This document shows positions 25,467-35,395 of a stretch of 64,000 nt of DNA, piece after piece. Within the stretch, counting starts at the first letter, position 1. Each line of letters begins with the position of its first letter. The notes below the pieces were generated by a model that saw nothing but the letters and a program-made list of their open reading frames with translations, had not been told where the DNA came from and searched no databases. The DNA is from Psoroptes ovis (taxonomy: Eukaryota > Arthropoda > Arachnida > Sarcoptiformes > Psoroptidae), in the NCBI GenBank assembly GCA_002943765.1, contig PQWQ01000003.1:1922001-1986000 (forward strand), given 5' to 3'. A program made the position numbers and the translations under genes.

Positions 25467-27053
25467 ATGGGCAAAAAACAACATCAAAAAGATAAATTAT
25501 ATCTAACAGCAACCGAATGGCGTACATTGTATGGTGGCAAACGAGCAAATGATGAATATCATACACATCAAGAAAGTTTAGAATTTAAACGTTTACCATT
25601 CGATCATTGTTCCCTATCATTACAACCATTTTCAAATCCATATTGCACTGAAAATGGTGTTATTTATGATTTATCATCAATTGTACCCTTCATTCAAAAA
25701 TATAAAATTGATCCATGCACTGGTGAACGATTGGAAATGAAAAATTTGATAAAATTAAATTTTCATAAAAATAATGAACAACAATATCATTGTCCAATTT
25801 TATTTAAAATGTTTAATGAAAATACACATATTGTTGCCATACGTACAACTGGAAATGTTTATAGCTATGAAGCAGTTGAACAATTGAATTTGAAAATCAA
25901 TCATTTACATGATTTAATAACTGATGAAAAATTTTCCAAAAAAGATATTATTGAAATACAAAATCCATTAGATTTGAAAAAATTCAATATTAATGATTTC
26001 TATTGTGTTAAGAATAATTTATCAATCCAGAATGATTCGAATGGAGAGAATGATCAATTCAAAAATTTGCATAGAATAAACACCGAAACCCGGGAAACAT
26101 TGAAAGAACTTAGTAAAAAAGATTCGGATAATGAATTTTTGAAAAATCTGTCAAAAGATCAATCCTCATCTCAATCATCGTCTTCATCAACCAAAGGAAC
26201 AGATAAATTCAATTCAGCACATTATTCCACTGGTCATGCATCAGCATCATTTACATCGACTGTAATGCCAATCATATCGAAAGTTGAAGCAGCACAAATC
26301 GATCAATATGAAATTCGTTATCAATTTGTCAAGAAAAAAGGATACGTCCGTTTATGTACGAATTTTGGAAATTTGAATCTCGAATTATATTGTGATAAAG
26401 TACCACGAACATGCGATAATTTTATTCAGTTATGCCAACGTGGTTATTATAATAATTGTCGGTTTCATAGATTAATTAAAAACTTTATGATACAAGGTGG
26501 TGATCCGACCGGTACCGGTAAAGGTGGTGAATCCATATTCAATGGCAAACCTTTTGAGGATGAATTTTGTAAATTATATTCCCATGAAGGACGTGGTGTA
26601 TTGAGTATGGCAAATCAAGGACCAAACACCAATCGTTCCCAATTTTTCATAACATTTCGTTCATGTAAATATTTAGACAATAAACATACGATATTTGGTC
26701 GTTTGGTTGGTGGTATGGATGTTTTGAATAAAATTGAACAAGTAAAAACTGATCCAAATACAGATAAACCAATAGAAGATATTATCATAGAGAAAACAAT
26801 CGTATTTGTTGATCCATACAAAGAAGCTGATGAGCATATCGAAAATGAAAGAAAAAAAGAACGAGAACAAACGAAATCATCTAAGAGAAAATTGAATGAA
26901 ACAAATGATAAACCGAAAAAATTACGCGATGGTGTCGGTGCATTCATTGATTTAGATGCTTTGAATAAAAATAATGATGATGGAGATGTACAGCAAAAAG
27001 CTACAAAAGCAGTACCAAAATCTACGAAATTTGGTGATTTTTCAAATTGGTAA
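25467..27053 (+). CDS. PPIL2: Peptidyl-prolyl isomerase-like 2 (U-box cyclophilin)
   Basis: Complete single-exon gene of 528 residues (human PPIL2 is about 520). It begins MGKKQHQKDKLYLTATEW, matching the family's start. Residues about 36-115 form the U-box region (LPFDHCSLSLQPF, then YHCPILF). The segment around HYSTGHASASFTST is a conserved linker. A cyclophilin domain spans about 292-450, with RFHR (R335 equals Arg55 of CypA), IQGGDPTGTG and SQFFITF. Tyr402 replaces the CypA active-site Trp, as is usual for PPIL2, whose isomerase activity is thought to be weak or absent. The family ending is kept (KFGDFSNW). Known roles are in the nucleus: association with activated spliceosomes and U-box ubiquitin ligase activity. 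The gene is convergent with CSN6, 58 bp away. Confidence 0.97.
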   Translation: MGKKQHQKDKLYLTATEWRTLYGGKRANDEYHTHQESLEFKRLPFDHCSLSLQPFSNPYCTENGVIYDLSSIVPFIQKYKIDPCTGERLEMKNLIKLNFHKNNEQQYHCPILFKMFNENTHIVAIRTTGNVYSYEAVEQLNLKINHLHDLITDEKFSKKDIIEIQNPLDLKKFNINDFYCVKNNLSIQNDSNGENDQFKNLHRINTETRETLKELSKKDSDNEFLKNLSKDQSSSQSSSSSTKGTDKFNSAHYSTGHASASFTSTVMPIISKVEAAQIDQYEIRYQFVKKKGYVRLCTNFGNLNLELYCDKVPRTCDNFIQLCQRGYYNNCRFHRLIKNFMIQGGDPTGTGKGGESIFNGKPFEDEFCKLYSHEGRGVLSMANQGPNTNRSQFFITFRSCKYLDNKHTIFGRLVGGMDVLNKIEQVKTDPNTDKPIEDIIIEKTIVFVDPYKEADEHIENERKKEREQTKSSKRKLNETNDKPKKLRDGVGAFIDLDALNKNNDDGDVQQKATKAVPKSTKFGDFSNW

Positions 27054-27061
27054 AAAAAAAT

Positions 27062-27113
27062 TTTATTGTTGGATGGAAAAATTATTTAAAGACGAATTTA
27101 GGCATATTTTATT
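27062..27113 (-). terminator. Poly(A) signals of CSN6 overlapping the stop codon
   Basis: On the minus strand AATAAA occurs at 27113-27108, sharing bases with the TAA stop (27114-27112), and again at 27067-27062. The second would end the transcript inside or next to the PPIL2 stop region, so the convergent 3' ends probably overlap. No AATAAA is seen on the plus strand between the PPIL2 stop and 27112. Confidence 0.5.
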
Positions 27114-28203
27114 AATACAAACGCATACGACGTCCAGCGCCAGGGCGATCTAATAATATGTTGAATTTGTTTGCATATTGATTGATTGAGTTTGAACATT
27201 TTGTCAATGCACCTAGATAGGTGATCAATGCTACATCATTACATTGTATGTAAAAATCTTCATTAAATGTATCTGAACTGATGATCGGTAAACGATGACA
27301 TAAATTCAATATTTCACGTAATAGTTCATGATTACATTCAATATTCTTATTCTTGACATCTTTAATAAAATCTAATATCAATTTAATACGATCACGTAAC
27401 ATTTTGACAGCACTATGTTGCACACGTAAATGTTCAGTAACGACTGAATTTAAATTTTCACCATTATGTGTTGATGATGTTGTTGTCATACGTGCCATAT
27501 GATCAAGAACAATACGTTCAGCTTCTTCTGTCGTAAGCGCATATGGTACATCAACGAACAACATTGTCGGTACTCCTGAAATCATATCGATGATTGATTC
27601 ATAAATTTTAATCGGTAAACCATTTTGATGACGACTCAATGGATTCAGTTTTAGAAACAAACAATTTTCATTTATTTCGATCATTTGTTTATGGATGTCT
27701 AAATCATTTTTATGAGGTTGATCACCATTTGTATACCATCCTAGAAATTCCATTTCAGAAAATACTTGCTTAAATTGTGATTCTTTTGAACGATAAAAAT
27801 CCATATCAACCAATAATATGTTATCAATTAAATCTAATTTCAATTCAAATGAATTCATTATTTCAATATTTCGACCTTTTTGTTTGCCAATTAATGCACC
27901 AAATATCTTGGATTGTTGTTGTTGATCATTTGTGTTTTTATTTTTATCATGATCACCATTTGAATTGTTTGTCGATAATCTTTGTGCACATTGTTCTTGA
28001 GCACGTATCCTTGTCCAATGTTCCGATATATTCAATATAACTAATGGATGTAATGATACGGAAATTGCTGCCGTAATCACTGAACTTGATGCCAACACTG
28101 TATCACTATTATTAGCAGCAATTGTTGTTGATAATAAAACATTAGCATCATCATCAATATCCATTGTTTGTTCATTAACTGTTTGTTGTTCGTTTATATT
28201 CAT
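27112..28203 (-). CDS. COPS6: COP9 signalosome complex subunit 6
   Basis: Complete single-exon gene of 363 residues. An in-frame TAG lies nine codons upstream of the start, supporting this ATG. After a low-complexity acidic/Thr-Ala N-terminus, the MPN domain begins near residue 50 (VSLHPLVILNISEHWTRIR) and includes FGALIGKQKGRNIEIMNSFE, EFLGWYT and FLKLNPLSRH. It lacks the H-x-H...D metal site of JAMM proteases, as expected for the MPN-minus subunit that pairs with the catalytic CSN5. A conserved C-terminal helical region follows (TEEAERIVLDHMARM onward). In the nucleus and cytoplasm the COP9 signalosome removes NEDD8 from cullins. An Asn/Gln-rich insert (about 83-98) is not typical. It is divergent from DNAJB11. 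Confidence 0.96.
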   Translation of the reverse strand: MNINEQQTVNEQTMDIDDDANVLLSTTIAANNSDTVLASSSVITAAISVSLHPLVILNISEHWTRIRAQEQCAQRLSTNNSNGDHDKNKNTNDQQQQSKIFGALIGKQKGRNIEIMNSFELKLDLIDNILLVDMDFYRSKESQFKQVFSEMEFLGWYTNGDQPHKNDLDIHKQMIEINENCLFLKLNPLSRHQNGLPIKIYESIIDMISGVPTMLFVDVPYALTTEEAERIVLDHMARMTTTSSTHNGENLNSVVTEHLRVQHSAVKMLRDRIKLILDFIKDVKNKNIECNHELLREILNLCHRLPIISSDTFNEDFYIQCNDVALITYLGALTKCSNSINQYANKFNILLDRPGAGRRMRLY

Positions 28204-28588
28204 CGTTATATTTTCAAACCAGGTAATCTATTAACGATTAGATTTGAAATCAATGAAAAATGATCTAAATTGAAATCAAATTTGATTTGAAGAAATTTCG
28301 CAAAAACAAAACAAAAGAAAATCCCATTCATAAATGCCAGGACAAAAAATCATGCGCAATTTGCCATTATTTTCTCTGATCAAATGCTGAGGTGTCTTTA
28401 GCGGTAGATTCTATTCATATTTTTTTGATCATTAAAATTTTCATTCAATGAATCAGAATATTGGTGTGCCATTTTGCCATTGATTACTGCTGAATATAAC
28501 CACTTTTTCGTAATTTTCTAGCCACAAATTATAAGCTGTGATATCTTTTTTTTGATACCAAAATACTTCGTAGTATCTTCAGCAAAAA
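28204..28588. promoter_or_regulatory. Shared upstream region of CSN6 and DNAJB11
   Basis: These 385 bp separate two divergent start codons and must carry both promoters. No TATA box is obvious. A short minus-strand exon-like stretch, AYNLWLENYEKVVIF..., lies at about 28455-28535; it resembles a piece at 30340-30560 and is discussed under findings. Confidence 0.55.
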
Positions 28589-29795
28589 ATGTGGCTGTCA
28601 TCATATTCTTTGATTATTGCGTTAATTTTAAATTTTCTATTCTCAATCGTTCTCGCTGGGTAAGGGTGTTTTATGCGATTTGATGTTTTGATTAATCTTC
28701 TCCTTTGTTTTCTTGTTTAGACGAGATTTTTACAATATACTCGGTGTTTCAAAAAATGCCAACATTAATCAAATTAAAAAAGCATATCGTAAATTAGCTA
28801 AAGAATTACATCCAGACAAGAATAAAGATGATCCGGATTCAACGCGTAAATTTCAAGATTTAGGTGCAGCTTATGAAGTATTATCTGATCCGGATAAACG
28901 TAAAACATATGATCGATATGGTGAAGAAGGATTGAAACAAGATTCGTTTAGTGGTAGCGATCCATTTTCAAGGTTAGAATTTTTTCCTGCATTTTCAAAT
29001 CACTAAAATGTTTATCATTTTACAAACAGTTTTTTCGGTGATTTCGGTTTTTTCGATTTTGGTGGCGGCAGTTCAAAACATGAACAACGAGAAATGCCTA
29101 AAGGTGCTGATGTTATAATGGATTTATGGGTCTCACTGGAAGAATTATACATGGGAAATTTTGTAGAATTAGTTCGCAATAAAGTTGTTTATAAACCTGC
29201 ATCAGGCACTAGAAAATGTAATTGTCGACAAGAAATGGTCACCAGACAATTAGGACCTGGCCGCTTTCAAATGCTACAACAACAAGTTTGTGATGAATGT
29301 CCAAATGTCAAATTGGTAAATGAAGAAAAAATATTGGAAGTTGAAATTGAAGCCGGTATGGAAGATGGACAAGAACAACGATTCATTGCCGAAGGTGAGC
29401 CACATATTGATGGTGAACCAGGTGATTTAAGATTAAAAATTAGAACATTACCACATCCTGTATTTGAACGTCGTGGTGATGATTTGTATACAAATGTTAC
29501 AATATCATTAGTCGATGCATTGATCGGTTTTCAAATGAACATCACACATTTAGATGGACATCATGTACATATTAATCGTGATAAAATAACATGGCCAGGT
29601 GCACGTATGCGTAAAACTGGTGAAGGAATGCCAAATTATGAGAATAATAATTTACATGGTATTTTATTCATAACATTTGATGTTGATTTTCCAAAAGGTG
29701 AACAATTATCGGAAGAAAAGCGTCAACAAATACGTGAAATCTTTAAATTTAGTGAATCGAAAACACATGCATATAATGGTTTACGTGGATATTGA
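28589..29795 (+). CDS. DNAJB11: DnaJ homolog subfamily B member 11 (ERdj3)
   Basis: Three exons, 28589-28659, 28721-28972 and 29030-29795, give 362 residues (human 358). Introns of 61 and 57 nt have GT..AG ends. Exon 1 supplies a signal peptide (MWLSSYSLIIALILNFLF...VLAG) that joins in frame to RDFYNILGVS. The J domain (about 24-90) has the HPD motif in ELHPDKN. A Gly/Phe segment (FFGDFGFFDFGGG) follows, then the substrate-binding region with the family's CNCRQE...GPGRFQM...CDECPNVK cysteine motif, and a dimerisation region ending YNGLRGY, like human YNGLQGY. It is a luminal ER co-chaperone of BiP. There is no KDEL, which is normal for ERdj3. AATAAA follows at 30036. Confidence 0.96.
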
Positions 29796-29975
29796 TTATA
29801 AATTAATATACACACAAACCCACCAAATAATCCTCAATGTAAAATTGATTGTCAAATTATAAAATTGTAAGTTATTGTTTTAATGTTGGTAGCATCGGCA
29901 ACAACAACAACAGCGAAAACCAAAACTAAATATAATTATTTAATTGATATTTAAACAATTATTAATCACAATGAA

Positions 29976-30174
29976 TTAGTTTGTAAATATTTTCATTTTT
30001 TTTCGTTTAAAAATTAAAATTTTTGATAAATTTTTAATAAAATGCAATTCGTAATTGTAAGATGGCGACAACATCGTTGTTGTTTGGTCAAAACGGTGGC
30101 CATCCACCTCATTTTCGACCATATTGAAATTGGCAAAGCCATCATTATAATTCAATGCAGACAGTGTCGGATTG
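29976..30174 (-). CDS. Possible terminal exon of an unidentified gene
   Basis: On the minus strand a good acceptor (AATTTCAATTTGCAG, ending at 30175) opens 66 codons that run to a TAA at 29978-29976. The first part has balanced, non-repetitive composition (NPTLSALNYNDGFANFNMV, then ENEVDGHRFDQTTT) before turning Lys/Ile-rich. It would overlap the DNAJB11 3' UTR in antisense. The plus strand of the same stretch carries a competing 21-codon ORF, starting AAGATGGCG at 30062. I recognise no family, and upstream exons were not found with confidence. Confidence 0.25.
30036..30041 (+). terminator. DNAJB11 poly(A) signal
   Basis: AATAAA lies about 240 bp after the DNAJB11 stop codon, the first clear canonical signal on this strand. 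Cleavage would be expected 10-30 nt further on. Confidence 0.6.
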
Positions 30175-31310
30175 CTGCAAATTGAAATTTAATTTTTCCA
30201 ACAAATTTATTGAGCTTAAAATTTTAAACGGAAAATTCAAAAATCAACGAAATTCCCACCATAAGAAACTATTTTCACATTTGACACATTCAATGATCGG
30301 TTAGTTATTATTTGAAGAAAAAATTTGAATAATTTAATCAAAGATTTAAGCAAAAATATTTATCCCCTTCAGTCATTCTTATCCTAATAAATACGATTAT
30401 CTTTTTACGAAAACCATAAATGGTTCGTGTAATTATCCATAACCGAATAAAAGAAATAAAATCTGGCTCATATCGTTCAGCTATTATGCGCCAGCTATAT
30501 GCTTGTAGCTTCATTTCATTATTTTCCAACCATAGATTATACATTTGTAAATGTACATTTGTTACCAATTATTTTTTTATTTGAGAAGAAATGAAAATTA
30601 CGTTTGAATTTCAATTTTAAACCTGAACCATGAAAGTATCATGCTGAGCATTGGATACATTGCATTATTGCACGCTGCTTTACTTGATTCATTGGTCAAC
30701 ACAACAGAAATAAAAACACATTCATTTGTAATTCAGAAAAATAAATTGGTGATTTTTATCAGTAAATGGACATTATAATTAAGTACGTGTGTGTGTATGT
30801 ATGTATTTGATGTGTTTATGTATCTGTATGCATGGAAAATGTTGGTAAATGTAATGGTCCCAAGCTGAAAAGTGATTATATTGGAAAAAGAAAATCAAGA
30901 TTAATGATTGAATGAATGGAAAAATTTGCTGAAAAAACGCGTGTTAATGTAATGGACTTGGCAATGTGTGGTGTGGTATGGGGCTTGACGTGGTGTAGTA
31001 TGTGTATGATGATGGTGTGTCTTACGGGCTAAATTTTCTGAGACAAAATTAATTCGATTTAAAAATTCAGTATTGAAAAATTGGATTTCGATTTCGATTT
31101 CAATTTTGGTTTTCCAAATACCCAAAGCGGATGAGCAGCTGATTTCGGTAAACTGAATTTGAATTTTTTTCTCCGAAGATCGAAATTTCACCGAGAAAAA
31201 AACTTTGAAACCGGCTCGATTCAGATAAATATTCGTGCTGTTAGACATGTGATGAAGCTCAGAGAGACACAAGCATACAAGAAATACGAAAAATCAAATT
31301 TACTTTCTTA

Positions 31311-31377
31311 TCCGAAAAGTTCATTCGGCTTGATTAAGCAAAATCCCTCATCGAAAATCTAGCCAAAACTTTTCGGA
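31311..31377. repeat. Nested inverted repeat
   Basis: The outer arms TCCGAAAAGTT (31311-31321) and AACTTTTCGGA (31367-31377) are perfectly complementary over 11 bp. Inside them GGCT (31327-31330) pairs with AGCC (31361-31364). The surrounding 350 bp are not low-complexity. It may be a structured RNA or a remnant of a foldback element. Confidence 0.75.
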
Positions 31378-34300
31378 CGTTCAAATCGGAAAATTATCTT
31401 CATTTTCAAATGAATCTATGAATGAGTGTGGCAAATCGTTTGAAGATTATGTATTGGACAAACAAATAGTACCATTTTTGAATGACGAAAAATTCACAAA
31501 AGTAAACTGACAAGTTTTTTTCAGCTAATCAAAAAATGTACAAATGATTAAAATTGTAAAAAAGAGTTGGTGGCAGAATGATAGTGATAATAATAATAAT
31601 GATGATAATTCAAAGAAAACAATTAGAAAATAATCTTCTGTCTTTTTGGTTTCAATATTTGATTAATTGAAATTTCAAGAGAAAAAAAATTGTTAATTCA
31701 TCGTCTTATTAATGATTCGAGTGTGTTCAGTGTGTGCTTGTTGTGCGTAGGTCAATACTTTGATAAAATATAAGGTAATAATCGAGTAAATTGGCAAATT
31801 CATTAATAGATTGAGTAATTTTCTAGGTTTGTTTACAAAGTTGTTTTCAATTAAAGTCCTCAATAAGATGATTAGTCCACCGAGATGGACTAATGACGCA
31901 TAGATCATAGTCTTCGTGGACAATTATTTCCATTTACCAGTGAAAAAAAAAATAATTGAATTTGAAAGGATTTGGTTAATCAAAATATTGAATTTTGAGA
32001 AATTTAATTCAAAATATAAAACTTCGAGCTCAATTAAATTTTTCTTTTAATCACTGAGGTATTTGAATTTAGTGATTTAGTGATAATTTGAGAATTATTA
32101 TTATTATCATTACTATTAATATTTTTTTGATTAGAATTTCTTGATTTCAATCAAATTTTATTTCAATTATCATATATCCAAATTTAAATTGATATTTTCT
32201 TTCCAATTAAGACTATGACAGCAATATATTCAATGATAAATTGTTTCAATTAAAATTAAAAAATCTTAATTTTTCTCAATTTGACATAGAAAAAAAAACA
32301 ATTATTATCATTGATTTTTTCAATTTCAATTTACTTTAGTGTTCAGAAATATAAATTTACCCTCAAATTTGAATAAATGGATATGGATGCAAAGCAAAGA
32401 ACAAATCGAGATAAAATCAGTGAAATTTCAAATTTTCTCTGGAATTTTCATGCAAGATTTTCGCCAAAATTTTCTGAAGACAAAATTCAGTTTATCTCTG
32501 AAAAATTTGAAGTTGGAAAAAACCTAAGAATTTCAACACTTTAACTTATCCTTAGACCCTCTAGCTCCGTAAGAATTTGTATCGAAATGTTTTTTAACCC
32601 TTTGGTATCTTAAAAAAATTGATTGTTTCATTGGAACAATGACATTAAAAAATGACAAAGAAACAGGCAATATGAGCAAATAAATAATTCAATGAATTTT
32701 CTTGTCTTCATATCTAAAACTAAGAGGCAAAAACCTCAGAACCATTTGAAACTTGAAACAATACTTTCGATTGAACAAACGAAAAGACTCGAAAACTTTT
32801 GATCATCAATTTTCGCTTTCATTTTTTTCTGAATATTCAATTGAATTGGACATGAACGACAATTGAAACACCAAAACACAACAATGACAACATACCACAA
32901 AACAAAATTTGTATTGAAAGGCGACCAATCGACAAATAATCGAACTAACAAATCTTTGTTCATTCATTTTATTTGGCGAGAAATTTTACGAATCAAATGA
33001 TCAATGAAAGCAAAGAAATGGAAAAAAAGCATTTCTTACATTCATATCTCAATTGTACATAGACAATGAGATATAATTTCACCATTATTGAAGAACATGG
33101 AACATTAAACGACGACGACTATGACATTAAACAACAATGTTATCGACTGTAAATAATACAAAATTCAAATAAATGTTAAATGAATTCAAATCAATTCAAA
33201 TCGCGTAATATGAAACCCAATGAACCTATGAACATATGAACAACAACATTAAGGAGATGAAGATCAAAAAGAAGATCCACGAATAGAAGAAGATGAAGAG
33301 ATATTTGTATGTTCAAAGGTTCAGTTTTCAAAATTCAAATTCAAATATACGAATGTATATACGAGGATTAGATGTAGAACTTGTGTATACATGCATGTAT
33401 AGACTTGTATAATAATATTTAAATATAAATATTCAAAATAATCTTATATAGAAATGTATTTTTCTAAGGATCCATGTTCATCATCATCATCATCATCATC
33501 ATTGATGATTATAATACTGATTGATGATCAAAATGTGATCATCAACCAAAGCAACTAAAATGAAAAAAGCAACGATCCGACAAAGACCACGACGACGACA
33601 TATGAATTTGTATATAAATTGTGTGTGTATTGTATGACATACAATTGTTAAATATTCAAATATTCATAAATCTATATTATCATTGAGAAAATGAAATGAT
33701 AAAATAAAAAACCAAGAACCACTTAACCGAAACGATATTCGGTATATATTTGTAACAACATATTCAATAGATATACATGTTAGACCTTTAGTATATTCGA
33801 TATCTGTTCATGTATATGAACATCTACGATATATGTCCATATCTATTCATACATACAAATGTGTATATTTTTTAAGATAAGCTTATAATATGAGTTTATT
33901 GAAATATGAAGAGTGAATGAACAACAACAACAACAATAATAATAAACCATGATATGAACTGTGAATGAATGAATAAAAATGAAATGGGCAACAAAAAAAA
34001 AAAACAAATGAATGAAAAACAGAACAACTAAAAGAAGAACAAGACAAATAGTGATACAAATAGTCAGCCATTATTGTTAGCCAACAACAATACTCATTCA
34101 TTCATAATAATATATTGATAACAATACATACATATTTATATATATATCAATTATATATGTGTATATGTCTGTATGAATGAAACATATATACGTGTAAATG
34201 CATGTATGAATATAACAAACAACTCAGAATTTAAAATACGAACAAAACAACAACAAAACTGCAGCAGCAATCCAAATACAAACAACAACAACAATGACAC

Positions 34301-35395
34301 AAGAAGAGACCGAAGGGGAAACTTGAACAACAACAACAAAGAGGATCTATGGACTCGAATATCTGAATTTTTATATAATTATTTGTATATTTACATATTG
34401 TATATTCATATAAATACACACATATATACGTATGTATACCTACATCTTCACAAGCAACAACAACAACAGCATCAGCAGCAACAACAACACCTTTGACTTA
34501 TGTACAAATGTACAAATATCAAATACAATCATTTGTATTTGGATGAATAGATGAATTTATTTATATTTTTATATATTTTCATATATAAATATGTATTAAT
34601 ATTTACGTATATTTGTCTTAAAAAAATATTGTTATATATTTTAGTGTAAAAAAATGAAATAATAATAATAATATTAATAATGTAATTATTATTTATAATT
34701 TTTTTACTTGTTATTATTACAACAATCACAAAAACAATCATAATAACAATAATTAGTATTTTACATTTAATTATATGAATATAGATTGTTTTTGTTTTGT
34801 TTTTTGTTTTTATTTCGATAATGTACTATGATATGATGTTGATGATGATCGAGATTGTGATGTCGATGTCGCTGGTGATGAATATTATTTGATAATTTTA
34901 TTATTATCAATATCAACTGATGTTTTTTTATTGTTAATTGTTCCCCGATCGTTGCTGTTTGTTTTTTTGTTTGTTCTCATTTGAATGTAAATTTTTTTAC
35001 ATAATTCATTCATTATTTTTTATTTTGTGTCTGTTTGTTTATGTGTGTTCTCAAAGTTCAATTGATTTCATATTTGAAATTTGATTCAATCAAAATTCAA
35101 AAACAATGAATTAATTATGTGTTTTCAATTTCAAATAAATCATTTTAAAGTAATCTGTTCATTATAATCTCTTTGGAAAAAACAAAAAAGAAAATCTTCA
35201 TCGTCTTCAATGATCATTGAATTTAAATTTGAATTTTTAATTCATGAATATTTCACGCAATATTTCTGGCTTTTTTTAAATTACATTTTAATTTGAAAAT
35301 ATTCAAATTAATCATCTCATTAATTTATAAGAGGAAGAATAAATATCAAAATCAATAAAATGTCATTCATTCACATCTAATTATCATTGAAATAA

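Larger units (their letters stand above)
29796..35395. other. Spacer between DNAJB11 and the ZNF608/609 homologue
   Basis: The first 250 bp are the DNAJB11 3' UTR. Beyond it lie exon-like stretches at 29976-30174 and 30338-30568 (minus), a 31.0-31.4 kb island with a nested hairpin, and a short minus-strand ORF at 31693-31911 that could encode two hydrophobic segments (starting MIYASLVHLGGLIILL) but matches nothing I know. From 33.3 to 35.0 kb the sequence is rich in ATATGTATA-like words and CAA/CAACAG repeats, probably 5' UTR or promoter sequence of the downstream gene. None of these ORFs is convincing as a gene. Confidence 0.5.

Noticed and set aside
26615..26947. 110-codon frame antisense to PPIL2
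   Set aside because: It is a shadow of the cyclophilin coding sequence, and the plus-strand protein is conserved end to end.
30901..31272. 123-codon minus-strand frame
   Set aside because: Opens without an ATG and ends in a His/Thr run from a CA/CAT-like repeat. No family resemblance.
31693..31923. Short minus-strand ORF with two hydrophobic segments
   Set aside because: Hydrophobic segments arise easily from T-rich DNA, the ATG context is weak, and I could not match it to any known small membrane protein.
33480..33500. TCATCA array considered as a CRISPR-like or regulatory repeat
   Set aside because: It is a simple trinucleotide microsatellite with no spacers, and the same motif is found dozens of times in the window.
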